NCBI GenBank assembly: GCA_012511995.1
Contig: JAAZFA010000132.1
Location: forward strand, 1 to 9,142
Direction: 5' to 3'
DNA from: Thermoproteota archaeon
GTDB taxonomy: Archaea; Thermoproteota; Bathyarchaeia; Bathyarchaeales; Bathycorpusculaceae
DNA: 9,142 nt
Below are positions 1-6,543 of the stretch, piece after piece (the stretch's first letter is position 1; every line of letters starts with the position of its first letter). Below the pieces are notes generated by a model. That model had not been told where the DNA came from and did no database searches. It saw nothing but the letters and a program-made list of their open reading frames with translations. A program made the position numbers and the translations under genes.

Positions 1-1
1 C

Positions 2-634
2 ATGGTAAAGACATTACTCATAAACTGTTTTCAGGATTACAACCGAATAAACGAATTGTATGACGCGCTTAGTAAATTCACGGTATGTAAGGTCATCCAC
101 TATACAAATATCAGATCAGATTTTAAAGTCGGTCAAGATATCAGTGCCGTCGTGATAAGCGGATCTGACACAAGAATAATTAAACCTGAAGAGAAAGCAA
201 AATATCAAAATGTCAGTAAATTTATTGAGCCATGCGATGTTCCATTACTTGGAATATGCTTTGGTCATCAACTACTTTGCTCAACATTTGGTGCTAAAAC
301 TGGAACTCTACACCAACCAGTAGTCGATAGGTTCGAGCGCGTTAGGGTAATTCAAACGGGCGACATTCTAGCTAGGTTTAAAATGGGACAGACAATTCCA
401 TTAGCAGAGTGTCACAGCGATTATGTATTAAAAGAAGGACTTGAAACCGTTGGCTTCAATATACTTGCTGACTCTTCCTCATGCGAAGTCGAAGCTGTTA
501 AGCATAAAAATAAACAATTTTTTGGTGTGCAATTCCATCCTGAACGCATAACAATTAAAGACCAAACATATCCTGAAGGATACAAAATAATAGACAATTT
601 TTACTGCAATATCGTAAAACGTCTAGGTATATAA
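2..634 (+). CDS. Class I glutamine amidotransferase (GMP synthase glutaminase-like domain)
   Basis: A stand-alone class I glutamine amidotransferase domain of 210 residues. It is expected to hydrolyse glutamine and pass ammonia to a partner or a fused-substrate reaction in the cytoplasm. The nucleophile elbow GICFGHQ is at residues 84-90, with Cys86 as nucleophile, and the other triad residues His179 and Glu181 are in the motif FHPE. An early ISGSDT stretch near residue 52 matches the oxyanion-side strand of the family. The length fits a lone glutaminase domain such as the archaeal GMP synthase A subunit or a COG0518-type protein, but the N-terminus does not look like a typical GuaA subunit, so no symbol is given. 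The ATG lies one base from the window edge. It is a plausible start because MVKTLLINC begins the first beta strand, but its RBS and any upstream codons cannot be seen. No synthetase partner is nearby, and the gene converges on the ilv-leu operon. Family assignment is secure; the acceptor substrate is unknown. Confidence 0.85.
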   Translation: MVKTLLINCFQDYNRINELYDALSKFTVCKVIHYTNIRSDFKVGQDISAVVISGSDTRIIKPEEKAKYQNVSKFIEPCDVPLLGICFGHQLLCSTFGAKTGTLHQPVVDRFERVRVIQTGDILARFKMGQTIPLAECHSDYVLKEGLETVGFNILADSSSCEVEAVKHKNKQFFGVQFHPERITIKDQTYPEGYKIIDNFYCNIVKRLGI

Positions 635-644
635 CGAGATTTTG

Positions 645-673
645 ACAAACAACACTATTAGCCAGTGTTTTTT
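645..673 (+). terminator. Stem-loop plus T-tract downstream of the amidotransferase
   Basis: Eleven bases after the amidotransferase stop, bases 645-656 pair with 664-675, giving 12 positions with one mismatch around a 7-base loop (657-663). The right arm contains the T-run 668-673. A second run of seven T follows at 711-717. Its place between convergent genes supports a role in ending + strand transcription. Archaeal termination depends mainly on the U-tract, so the stem may be dispensable. Confidence 0.55.
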
Positions 674-678
674 GTGTC

Positions 679-727
679 TAAAAAGTCATATAAAACTAAT
701 GAGTGTCACATTTTTTTCTTAAAAAGT
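679..727 (-). terminator. Candidate U-tract terminators for the ilv-leu-pheA operon
   Basis: Read on the - strand, two copies of ACTTTTTA lie at 720-727 and 679-686, about 75 and 115 bases beyond the pheA stop. Short oligo-T tracts of this kind are typical archaeal termination sites. No strong hairpin precedes them on this strand, so the call rests on the T-runs and on position after the last gene of the operon. Confidence 0.3.
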
Positions 728-801
728 AGCGCCTTCTTAACTACAATAGGTTTTATTCTGAACAAGTAACCATACAAGTAAGAAGCAAACGCAATTCATT
801 T

Positions 802-1614
802 TTAAATAACTCTTGCGTAGCTTCCTAAGATTTTAATGAATGTTGAAAATTTTTCCAATGATTGCAATGCTTCTGTGCAGCGTTTTTCTGTTCGATGCCC
901 CTCAAAATCGAGATAAAAATTGTATTGCCAAGCGGTGGTTTTGATGGGTCGTGACTCGATTCTGGTTAAGTTAATGTTGCGTGAAGCGAATTCACCGAGT
1001 GCATGATATAGTGCGCCAGGTACGTGTTTAGTTTGAAAGATAATGCTAGTTTTATCGTCACCTGTTGGCGCCACATCTTCATGAGCAAGTATGAGGAAGC
1101 GTGTATAGTTGGTGAGATTGTCGGCAATGTCTCTTGCAAGAATTTTCATGCCATAGAGTTCAGCGGCTTTTTCGCTAGCGATGGCTGCAGCGCTGAAGAG
1201 CTTGCGTTCCTTTATGATTTTTACTGATCCAGCAGTATCGTATGCAGGGATACTTTCCCATTTGTGTTTTTCAAGATACCCGCGGCATTGCCCCAGTGCT
1301 TGTGGATGAGAATAAACGGTTTCAACCTCTTCAAGTTTTGTCTGTGGGTTACCGATAAGAACGTGTGCAAGTTTTACTGCGACTTCACCGCAGACTTTGA
1401 GATCATAAGAAAGGAAAAGATCATAGTTTTGGTTGACGCTACCTTCAATCGAATTTTCAATTGGAACTACACCATACGGGACTTCGCCAGTTTTTACTGA
1501 TTCAAAAACGTCACGAAAGTCTTTGCAGGAAACAGGTTCTGCATTACTTCCAAAAAACTTAAAGACCGCCATTTCACTGTAAGCGCCGGTTTCTCCCTGA
1601 TAGGTTACCTTCAT
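802..1614 (-). CDS. pheA: Prephenate dehydratase (monofunctional, with C-terminal ACT domain)
   Basis: Converts prephenate to phenylpyruvate, water and CO2, the penultimate step of phenylalanine synthesis in the cytoplasm. The 270-residue protein starts directly with the catalytic domain (YQGETGAYSE, residues 5-14) and has no chorismate mutase domain, as in archaeal and many Gram-positive enzymes. Conserved catalytic-domain motifs are PIENSIEG (51-58), SHPQAL (102-107) and TRF (171-173), whose Thr is the key catalytic residue of the family. The regulatory ACT domain begins near residue 188 and includes GAL (200-202) and ESRP (220-223), the phenylalanine-binding motif, so feedback inhibition by phenylalanine is expected. 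It is the last gene of the operon. Its ATG overlaps the leuA TGA by four bases (ATGA), with an AAGGT ribosome-binding site at 1623-1627, so translation is probably coupled to leuA. All motifs are intact. Confidence 0.96.
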   Translation of the reverse strand: MKVTYQGETGAYSEMAVFKFFGSNAEPVSCKDFRDVFESVKTGEVPYGVVPIENSIEGSVNQNYDLFLSYDLKVCGEVAVKLAHVLIGNPQTKLEEVETVYSHPQALGQCRGYLEKHKWESIPAYDTAGSVKIIKERKLFSAAAIASEKAAELYGMKILARDIADNLTNYTRFLILAHEDVAPTGDDKTSIIFQTKHVPGALYHALGEFASRNINLTRIESRPIKTTAWQYNFYLDFEGHRTEKRCTEALQSLEKFSTFIKILGSYARVI

Positions 1615-3143
1615 TGTTTCTTACCTTGCTTACGGTTCTTTAGTAAGCACTTGTTAATACCATTTATCATTGCTTCAACAGATGCCATTACGATATCTTC
1701 ACGGGCTGCTCGTGCACTAACTATGTTGCCTTTTTCGTCTTCTACTTTTATGACCACCTCAGCGACTGCATTGGAACCACCTGTGATGGCTTCCAATCGG
1801 TATTCACTCAATCGGATTTTCTCCAAGTTACTTGTCAATTTTTGTATTGCTTTTAGAACAGCATCGACCGGCCCGACGCCTGTTTCTGCTGCGACATATT
1901 CGTTACCATCTAGCGCTAGGCGGACAGAAGCTGTTGGGATTACTTTGATACCCGTTACTACAGCCATATCACAGAGGTCAACGATTTTTTCTTCACCGAT
2001 TACTTCGCCTAACACAGCTGAGGTTAGTGCTATTAAGTCAGCGTCAGTTACTATTTTACCCTTGTCCCCTAAATTCTTGACTCGTTTTACAATTTCTGTT
2101 AATTGTGCTTCATTGGGGTGAATGCCGATTTCGTTCAATTCTGCTTGGATGCCACGGGTACCGGCTAGTTTACCTGCGACCAGTTTTCTAGTGCGACCAA
2201 CAAGTTCAGGGCTGATAGGCTCAAATGTTAAAGGTTGTTCGGTTACACCTCTAGTATGGATGCCAGATTCATGGGCAAATGCGTTCTCACCTACAATGGC
2301 TTTGTTTACTTGTACGGAAACTCCACTCAAAGATACCACCATTCGTGAGGTACTGTAAAGTAAGCGTGTGTTGATGTTTGTCTTGTAACCGTATGCTACA
2401 TGCAGAGTTGTGACTACCTCTTCTAAAGCCGCATTGCCGGCGCGTTCACCTAAGCCATTGATTGCTGTGTGAACTTGGTCTGCACCGGCTTCAATTGCTG
2501 CAAGGCTATTTGCCACTGCTAAGCCGAAGTCATTATGGCAATGGGCGCTGATTGGAACTTTAATGATTTCCCTTAATTCTTTAAATAATTTGTGAGTTGT
2601 TCGGGGTATCATGCAGCCTACTGTGTCAGGTATGTTTAGACTATCAATACCTGCGTCTTGGGCGGCTTTGCATATTTGCTGTAAGAACGGCATTTCAGTA
2701 CGGGTGGCGTCCATGGGTGAAAACTCGCAGTTTACGCCATGCTTTTTGACGTATTGGATTGATTCTACTGCTGAGGTCAGTACCTGTTCAGGTGTCATGT
2801 TGACGGCGTATTTCATCTGAACCGGAGAAGTAGGGATGAAAACGTGGATTAAATCTACGTTGCAGTCGAGTGCTGAATCTATGTCTTTTTTAGTGCATCT
2901 AGATAGAGCACAAACTTTTGAGTTCAGATTTAGTTCTGCGATTTCTTTTACGACTCGGCGTTCGCCTTCGCTACTACTGGGAAAACCAGCCTCAATAATA
3001 TCTACACCTAATTTGCTTAGTTGACGTGCAATCTCAATTTTATCTTCAGTGGTTAAAGAAACACCGGGAGTTTGTTCCCCGTCTCGTAATGTTGTATCAA
3101 AGATTCGTATAAACCGGGGATTTTTATGAGTCATTTTTCTCAC
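1611..3143 (-). CDS. leuA: 2-Isopropylmalate synthase (LeuA/CimA family)
   Basis: Condenses acetyl-CoA with 2-oxoisovalerate to give 2-isopropylmalate, the entry step to leucine. The TIM-barrel domain carries FDTTLRDGEQTPG (residues 15-27, with the catalytic Arg and the metal-binding Asp), HCHND (201-205, metal-binding His residues) and GLGERAGNA (231-239). The linker has HESGIHTRGV (291-300). The C-terminal LeuA allosteric domain, from about residue 385, has GVGPVDA (422-428). About 510 residues is normal for the full-length feedback-regulated form. The start is either GTG at 3143 or ATG at 3134, three codons in; the ATG has a GTGAG upstream and may be the real one. LeuA, citramalate synthase and homocitrate synthase are close relatives. 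The presence of leuBCD and ilvBN in the same operon favours isopropylmalate synthase, but citramalate synthase (CimA, isoleucine route) is not excluded. leuB ends a few bases upstream and pheA overlaps the stop. Confidence 0.9.
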   Translation of the reverse strand: MRKMTHKNPRFIRIFDTTLRDGEQTPGVSLTTEDKIEIARQLSKLGVDIIEAGFPSSSEGERRVVKEIAELNLNSKVCALSRCTKKDIDSALDCNVDLIHVFIPTSPVQMKYAVNMTPEQVLTSAVESIQYVKKHGVNCEFSPMDATRTEMPFLQQICKAAQDAGIDSLNIPDTVGCMIPRTTHKLFKELREIIKVPISAHCHNDFGLAVANSLAAIEAGADQVHTAINGLGERAGNAALEEVVTTLHVAYGYKTNINTRLLYSTSRMVVSLSGVSVQVNKAIVGENAFAHESGIHTRGVTEQPLTFEPISPELVGRTRKLVAGKLAGTRGIQAELNEIGIHPNEAQLTEIVKRVKNLGDKGKIVTDADLIALTSAVLGEVIGEEKIVDLCDMAVVTGIKVIPTASVRLALDGNEYVAAETGVGPVDAVLKAIQKLTSNLEKIRLSEYRLEAITGGSNAVAEVVIKVEDEKGNIVSARAAREDIVMASVEAMINGINKCLLKNRKQGKKQ

Positions 3144-3146
3144 TTA

Positions 3147-4175
3147 CTACGTTGTTATTGCTTTAGCAATTGCTTCAGCCATACCAATAGTTGTGGTTTT
3201 ACCGCCTAAATCAGGAACTGTATTACCAGTAGCTAAGGTTTTGACTGCTGCAGTCTCTATTGCTGTTGCTGCCATTAAGCATTTTGAATCACTGTATCGC
3301 TCACCCAGCCACTCTAGCATCATTTTTGAAGATAGTATCATAGAGAGAGGGTTTGCGACGTGTTTACCTGCTATGTCAGGGGCAGATCCATGAATAGGTT
3401 CAAATAAAGCAAAGTTCTCGCCTATGTTTGCACCTGGAGCCATGCCTAAGCCTCCGATTAACTGGGCTGCTTCATCGCTTAGGATGTCACCGAACAGGTT
3501 ACAAGTACATAGGACGTCGAAGTCATCTGGTTTTCGAATAAGGTTCATTGAGGCCGCGTCTACGTACATTTCATTGTATTGAATGTCGGGGTATTGTTTA
3601 GCGGTTTCTTGACATACTGTTCTAAACAAGCCATCTGTAATGCGCATAACGTTTGCTTTGTGAATAGCTGTTACTTTTTTCTTGTTATTGCGGAATCTTG
3701 CGGTTTCAAAGGCTTTTTTGGCAATGCGTTCACAGTTTTTACGTGTAATCACTCTTAGGCAAAGTGTGGTGTTGTTATCTATTGTAAATTCTTGACCGGC
3801 ATATACGTCTTCGGTGTTTTCCCTAACAAAAACCATGTTAATGTTGGGGTTAGCAACGGATATGTTGGGATATGCTTTTAGTGGTCGTATGTTTGCGTAT
3901 AAGTCGAATAGTTGTCTTAATCTTACAATAACGTCAGCGGCGGTTTCGCCAACTGGGCCTTTTAAGCAGGCTTGGGATTCTTTAATGATTTGTAAACTGT
4001 CCGCGGGTAGAGCTACGCCTCGTTTTTCAAGGACTAAGTCACCGGCTTCTGCTTGTATCATTTTAAGTGCTATGTCAAATTTTTGTTGAACTGCATCGAG
4101 TACTTTTAGGGTTGCGTCAGTCAATTCTGGGCCGATGCCGTCTCCCGGCATCAAAGATATCTTGTATTCAGTCAT
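3147..4175 (-). CDS. leuB: 3-Isopropylmalate dehydrogenase (isocitrate/isopropylmalate dehydrogenase family)
   Basis: NAD-dependent oxidative decarboxylation of 3-isopropylmalate to 2-oxoisocaproate. The 342-residue protein has the family landmarks in order: GDGIGPE (11-17), the substrate-binding Arg cluster in RLRQLFDLYANIRP (85-98), RENTEDVYAG (118-127), the catalytic Lys in HKANVMRITDG (172-182), the metal-binding NLFGDILSD (226-234, with Asp230 and Asp234) and HGSAPDIAGK (262-271) at the cofactor pocket. The RENTED form is shared by archaeal isopropylmalate, homoisocitrate and isocitrate dehydrogenases, so sequence alone does not fix the substrate. Placement between leuD and leuA makes isopropylmalate the expected one, with methylmalate of the citramalate route as a possible second. 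Its ATG overlaps the end of leuD by eight bases, with GAGG about ten bases upstream inside leuD. The stop is TAG at 3149-3147. Confidence 0.9.
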   Translation of the reverse strand: MTEYKISLMPGDGIGPELTDATLKVLDAVQQKFDIALKMIQAEAGDLVLEKRGVALPADSLQIIKESQACLKGPVGETAADVIVRLRQLFDLYANIRPLKAYPNISVANPNINMVFVRENTEDVYAGQEFTIDNNTTLCLRVITRKNCERIAKKAFETARFRNNKKKVTAIHKANVMRITDGLFRTVCQETAKQYPDIQYNEMYVDAASMNLIRKPDDFDVLCTCNLFGDILSDEAAQLIGGLGMAPGANIGENFALFEPIHGSAPDIAGKHVANPLSMILSSKMMLEWLGERYSDSKCLMAATAIETAAVKTLATGNTVPDLGGKTTTIGMAEAIAKAITT

Positions 4176-4674
4176 TTTTTTTCATCCTCTTTTGCAGGTT
4201 CTTGATTAAACCACCGTCAGTTAAAATGTTCATTATGGACGGGGGTAATTTTGTGCCTTGTAACGTTTTTTTATTTGTTAGATTTTGGATGATTCCATTT
4301 TCTAAATCGACGATGATTTCGTCGCCATTTTTTATCGATAAAGATACGCCTTTGCATTCAATTACGGGTAAACCGATATTGACAGCGTTGCGGAAGAAGA
4401 TACGTGCAAATGATTCTGCGATGACACATTTAACGCCTGAGTATTTTAGGGCTAAGGGCGCCTGTTCGCGGCTTGACCCGCATCCGAAGTTTTTACCTCC
4501 GATTAAGATAACGCCTGTTTTAGCTTTGTTTACAAAGTTTGCATCTAAGCTTTCTAGTGCATGTTTACCTAACTCTTCAGGGTTAACTAAAACTAGGTAT
4601 TTGCCTGGTAAGATTACATCTGTGTCTATGTTGTTGCCGAAGACTATGGCTTTGGCTTTGATTTTGTTATCCAT
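4168..4674 (-). CDS. leuD: 3-Isopropylmalate dehydratase small subunit
   Basis: Small swivelling subunit of isopropylmalate isomerase; with LeuC it interconverts 2- and 3-isopropylmalate. At 168 residues it is the usual archaeal size. The N-terminal FGNNIDTDVILPGKYL (12-27) and GCGSSREQAP (64-73) are signature stretches, and Arg69 lies in the substrate-binding motif. The substrate-specificity loop reads YLVL at 26-29. From published work on methanogen enzymes as I recall it, a YLV-type loop marks isopropylmalate isomerase and YLRT marks homoaconitase, so this supports leucine rather than lysine or coenzyme B synthesis. Its ATG shares one base with the leuC stop (TAATG), and an AGGAG ribosome-binding site lies 11 bases upstream at 4686-4690. 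The last eight bases overlap leuB. Confidence 0.94.
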   Translation of the reverse strand: MDNKIKAKAIVFGNNIDTDVILPGKYLVLVNPEELGKHALESLDANFVNKAKTGVILIGGKNFGCGSSREQAPLALKYSGVKCVIAESFARIFFRNAVNIGLPVIECKGVSLSIKNGDEIIVDLENGIIQNLTNKKTLQGTKLPPSIMNILTDGGLIKNLQKRMKKND

Positions 4675-5936
4675 TAAACTTTGATCTCCTGAGGGTTTGT
4701 TATTTTTCCTGTTATAGCACTAGCGGCTACTGTAGCTGGTGAGGCTAGGTAGACATTAGCTTTGGTGCTGCCCATTCTTCCGATAAAATTGCGGTTGCTC
4801 GTTGTAATACATGTTTCACCGGCTGCTAACAACCCGATGTGACCGCCTAAACAGGGACCACACGCACTACCGCAGACCATTGCACCTGCTTGTGTGAATA
4901 TTTGAAGTAAACCTTCGTCGTTTGCTTGTTTCCAGACTTCTTGAGAAGCCGGAATTACTAGGGTACGAACGCCAGCTTTAACCGTCTTACCTTTCATAAC
5001 CTGTGCAGCTAAACGCAGGTCTTCTAGTCTACCGTTAGTACAACTTCCGATGAAAACTTGGTCAATTAGAACGTTGCCGACTTCATTAACTAGTTTAACG
5101 TTGTCTACTGAACTGGGGCAAGCTACTTGTGGCTCCATCTTGGAAACGTCAAATTCGACGGTTTTTTCGTATTCTGCATCTTTGTCATTTTGCAGTATCT
5201 TGATATCAGGCATTTTTTTGACTCTGCCGGTTAAGAATTCATTGGTAGTTTCATCGGGGGTAATTATTCCATTTTTGGCACCCATTTCAACAGCCATGTT
5301 GCATAGCGTCATTCTACCTGCAATAGTCATGGCTTTAATCGTTGGACCTGTAAATTCAACTGCTTTGTATATGGCGCCGTCTACACCTAATGTGCCGATG
5401 ATATGTAGGATCAAGTCTTTTGGTGTTACATACTTCTGGAATTTTCCCTTTGTGTTTATTCTGATAGTTGAGGGCACTTTGAACCATATTTTACCTGTAG
5501 CCATAGCTGCGGCTGCTTCGGTTGAACCAACACCGGTTGCAAACGAGCCGAATGCACCGTATGTGCATGTGTGGCTATCTGCCCCGATAATAACGTCGCC
5601 AGGTTTTACGTGTCCTTGTTCAGGCATAACTTGGTGGCAGATACCGCCTCTACCTACATCGTAAATTTTAATATTTTGCTCTGTTGAAAATTGACGCATT
5701 TTTTTGTGAAGCTCTGCTGCTTTAACAGATTCAGCGGGAATTTGATGGTCTAATATAACTATTATTTTGGTATTATCCCACACTTTTGAAGTGCCTATTT
5801 TTTGGAATGCTTCAACTGCTAAAGGACCAGTTAAGTCATGTATCATGACCATGTCGAGATTTGCATCTATTATTTCACCTGGATGCACATCTTTTTTCCC
5901 TGACGCTTTAGCCAAGATTTTTTCGGTAAGGTTCAT
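4674..5936 (-). CDS. leuC: 3-Isopropylmalate dehydratase large subunit (aconitase family)
   Basis: Large catalytic subunit of the heterodimeric isopropylmalate isomerase, holding a [4Fe-4S] cluster. The three cluster ligands are visible: Cys299 in GSCTNGR, and Cys359 and Cys362 in GSACGPCLGG. Other aconitase-family motifs are DSHTCTYGAFG (120-130), GVGSTE (135-140) and NRNF (381-384). The length of 420 residues matches the archaeal and thermophile LeuC/HacA group rather than the roughly 465-residue bacterial LeuC. The start ATG at 5936 gives the conventional MNLTEKILAKASGKK beginning, although the upstream ribosome-binding site is weak. That and the 94-base gap after ilvN leave room for an internal promoter. 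The stop overlaps the leuD start by one base, fitting the 1:1 subunit ratio. Confidence 0.95.
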   Translation of the reverse strand: MNLTEKILAKASGKKDVHPGEIIDANLDMVMIHDLTGPLAVEAFQKIGTSKVWDNTKIIVILDHQIPAESVKAAELHKKMRQFSTEQNIKIYDVGRGGICHQVMPEQGHVKPGDVIIGADSHTCTYGAFGSFATGVGSTEAAAAMATGKIWFKVPSTIRINTKGKFQKYVTPKDLILHIIGTLGVDGAIYKAVEFTGPTIKAMTIAGRMTLCNMAVEMGAKNGIITPDETTNEFLTGRVKKMPDIKILQNDKDAEYEKTVEFDVSKMEPQVACPSSVDNVKLVNEVGNVLIDQVFIGSCTNGRLEDLRLAAQVMKGKTVKAGVRTLVIPASQEVWKQANDEGLLQIFTQAGAMVCGSACGPCLGGHIGLLAAGETCITTSNRNFIGRMGSTKANVYLASPATVAASAITGKITNPQEIKV

Positions 5937-6030
5937 TTCAATCTATTCCGGTGATTAATCTAGTATACATGTGATAGGAGCAGTTTCTAAAGAATGAGAC
6001 GTTTAAGTATTTCCACCATGGATTTTCGGT
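5937..6030 (-). promoter_or_regulatory. ilvN-leuC gap with a possible internal TATA box
   Basis: The only sizeable gap inside the operon. On the - strand an ATGTATACTA element (5961-5970) is centred about 28 bases before the leuC ATG, where a TATA box would sit for a leaderless leuC transcript. The lack of a strong ribosome-binding site before leuC agrees with this. The element is a poor match to the archaeal consensus, so the call is weak. The gap contains no recognisable ilvC remnant. Confidence 0.25.
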
Positions 6031-6543
6031 TTATTGGTCGATTCTTATCGATTTTGCTCCGCGTGCTAATGCTGTAATGCCTGTTCTTGCAAGTTCAATG
6101 ATTCCAAAAGTTTTCATAAGGTTTAGGAAGGCGTCAATTTTGTCGGGGGCACCTGTGATTTCAACTGTTATGCTATCGGTGGAAACGTCGATTATATGAC
6201 CGCGAAAGACGTTGACAAAATTTATAATATCGCTTCGTTCTTTTGAGTCTTTGACATTGACTTTTATGAGCGCGAGTTCTCGCATAACGTAGTTTCCTGA
6301 TTCCAGTTCGGCTACTTTTAAGACGTCAATTTGTTTAGCTACTTGTTTAATGACTTGTTCTACTGTTTTTTCGTCTTCATTTACTGTTATGGTCATTCGC
6401 GCGAGATCAGGTTGCTCAGTAGGTCCAACAGTTATGCTTTCTATGTTAAAGTTTCGGCGTCTGAACAAGTTTGAGATCATGTGTAGGACACCGGGTCTGT
6501 TTTCAACCAAGATGGATATAACTTTAGTTTTTCCTGCTTGCAT
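6031..6543 (-). CDS. ilvN: Acetolactate synthase small (regulatory) subunit
   Basis: Regulatory subunit of acetohydroxyacid synthase; it activates the large subunit and confers feedback inhibition by valine. The 170-residue protein has an N-terminal ACT domain (about 7-80) with VENRPGVL (13-20) and FRRRNFNIESITVG (27-40), then the C-terminal small-subunit domain (about 86-165) ending in RTGITALARG (153-162). The length is typical of the IlvN/IlvH family. Its ATG shares one base with the ilvB stop (TAATG), and a strong GAGGGG ribosome-binding site at 6551-6556 leaves seven bases to the start. Translation is probably coupled to the large subunit. Whether the valine site is functional cannot be judged from the sequence alone. 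Confidence 0.96.
   Translation of the reverse strand: MQAGKTKVISILVENRPGVLHMISNLFRRRNFNIESITVGPTEQPDLARMTITVNEDEKTVEQVIKQVAKQIDVLKVAELESGNYVMRELALIKVNVKDSKERSDIINFVNVFRGHIIDVSTDSITVEITGAPDKIDAFLNLMKTFGIIELARTGITALARGAKSIRIDQ

Noticed and set aside
4067..4684. 205-codon + strand frame opposite leuD
   Set aside because: It is a shadow of the leuD reading frame on the other strand; leuD has intact family motifs and tight operon junctions.
5050..5664. 204-codon + strand frame opposite leuC with hydrophobic stretches
   Set aside because: The hydrophobicity arises from the complement of leuC codons; leuC itself is complete, with its cluster ligands.
5994..6018. Short - strand frame in the ilvN-leuC gap starting ATGGTGGAAATACTT
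   Set aside because: Only about ten codons, with no ribosome-binding site and no resemblance to the ilvC N-terminus.
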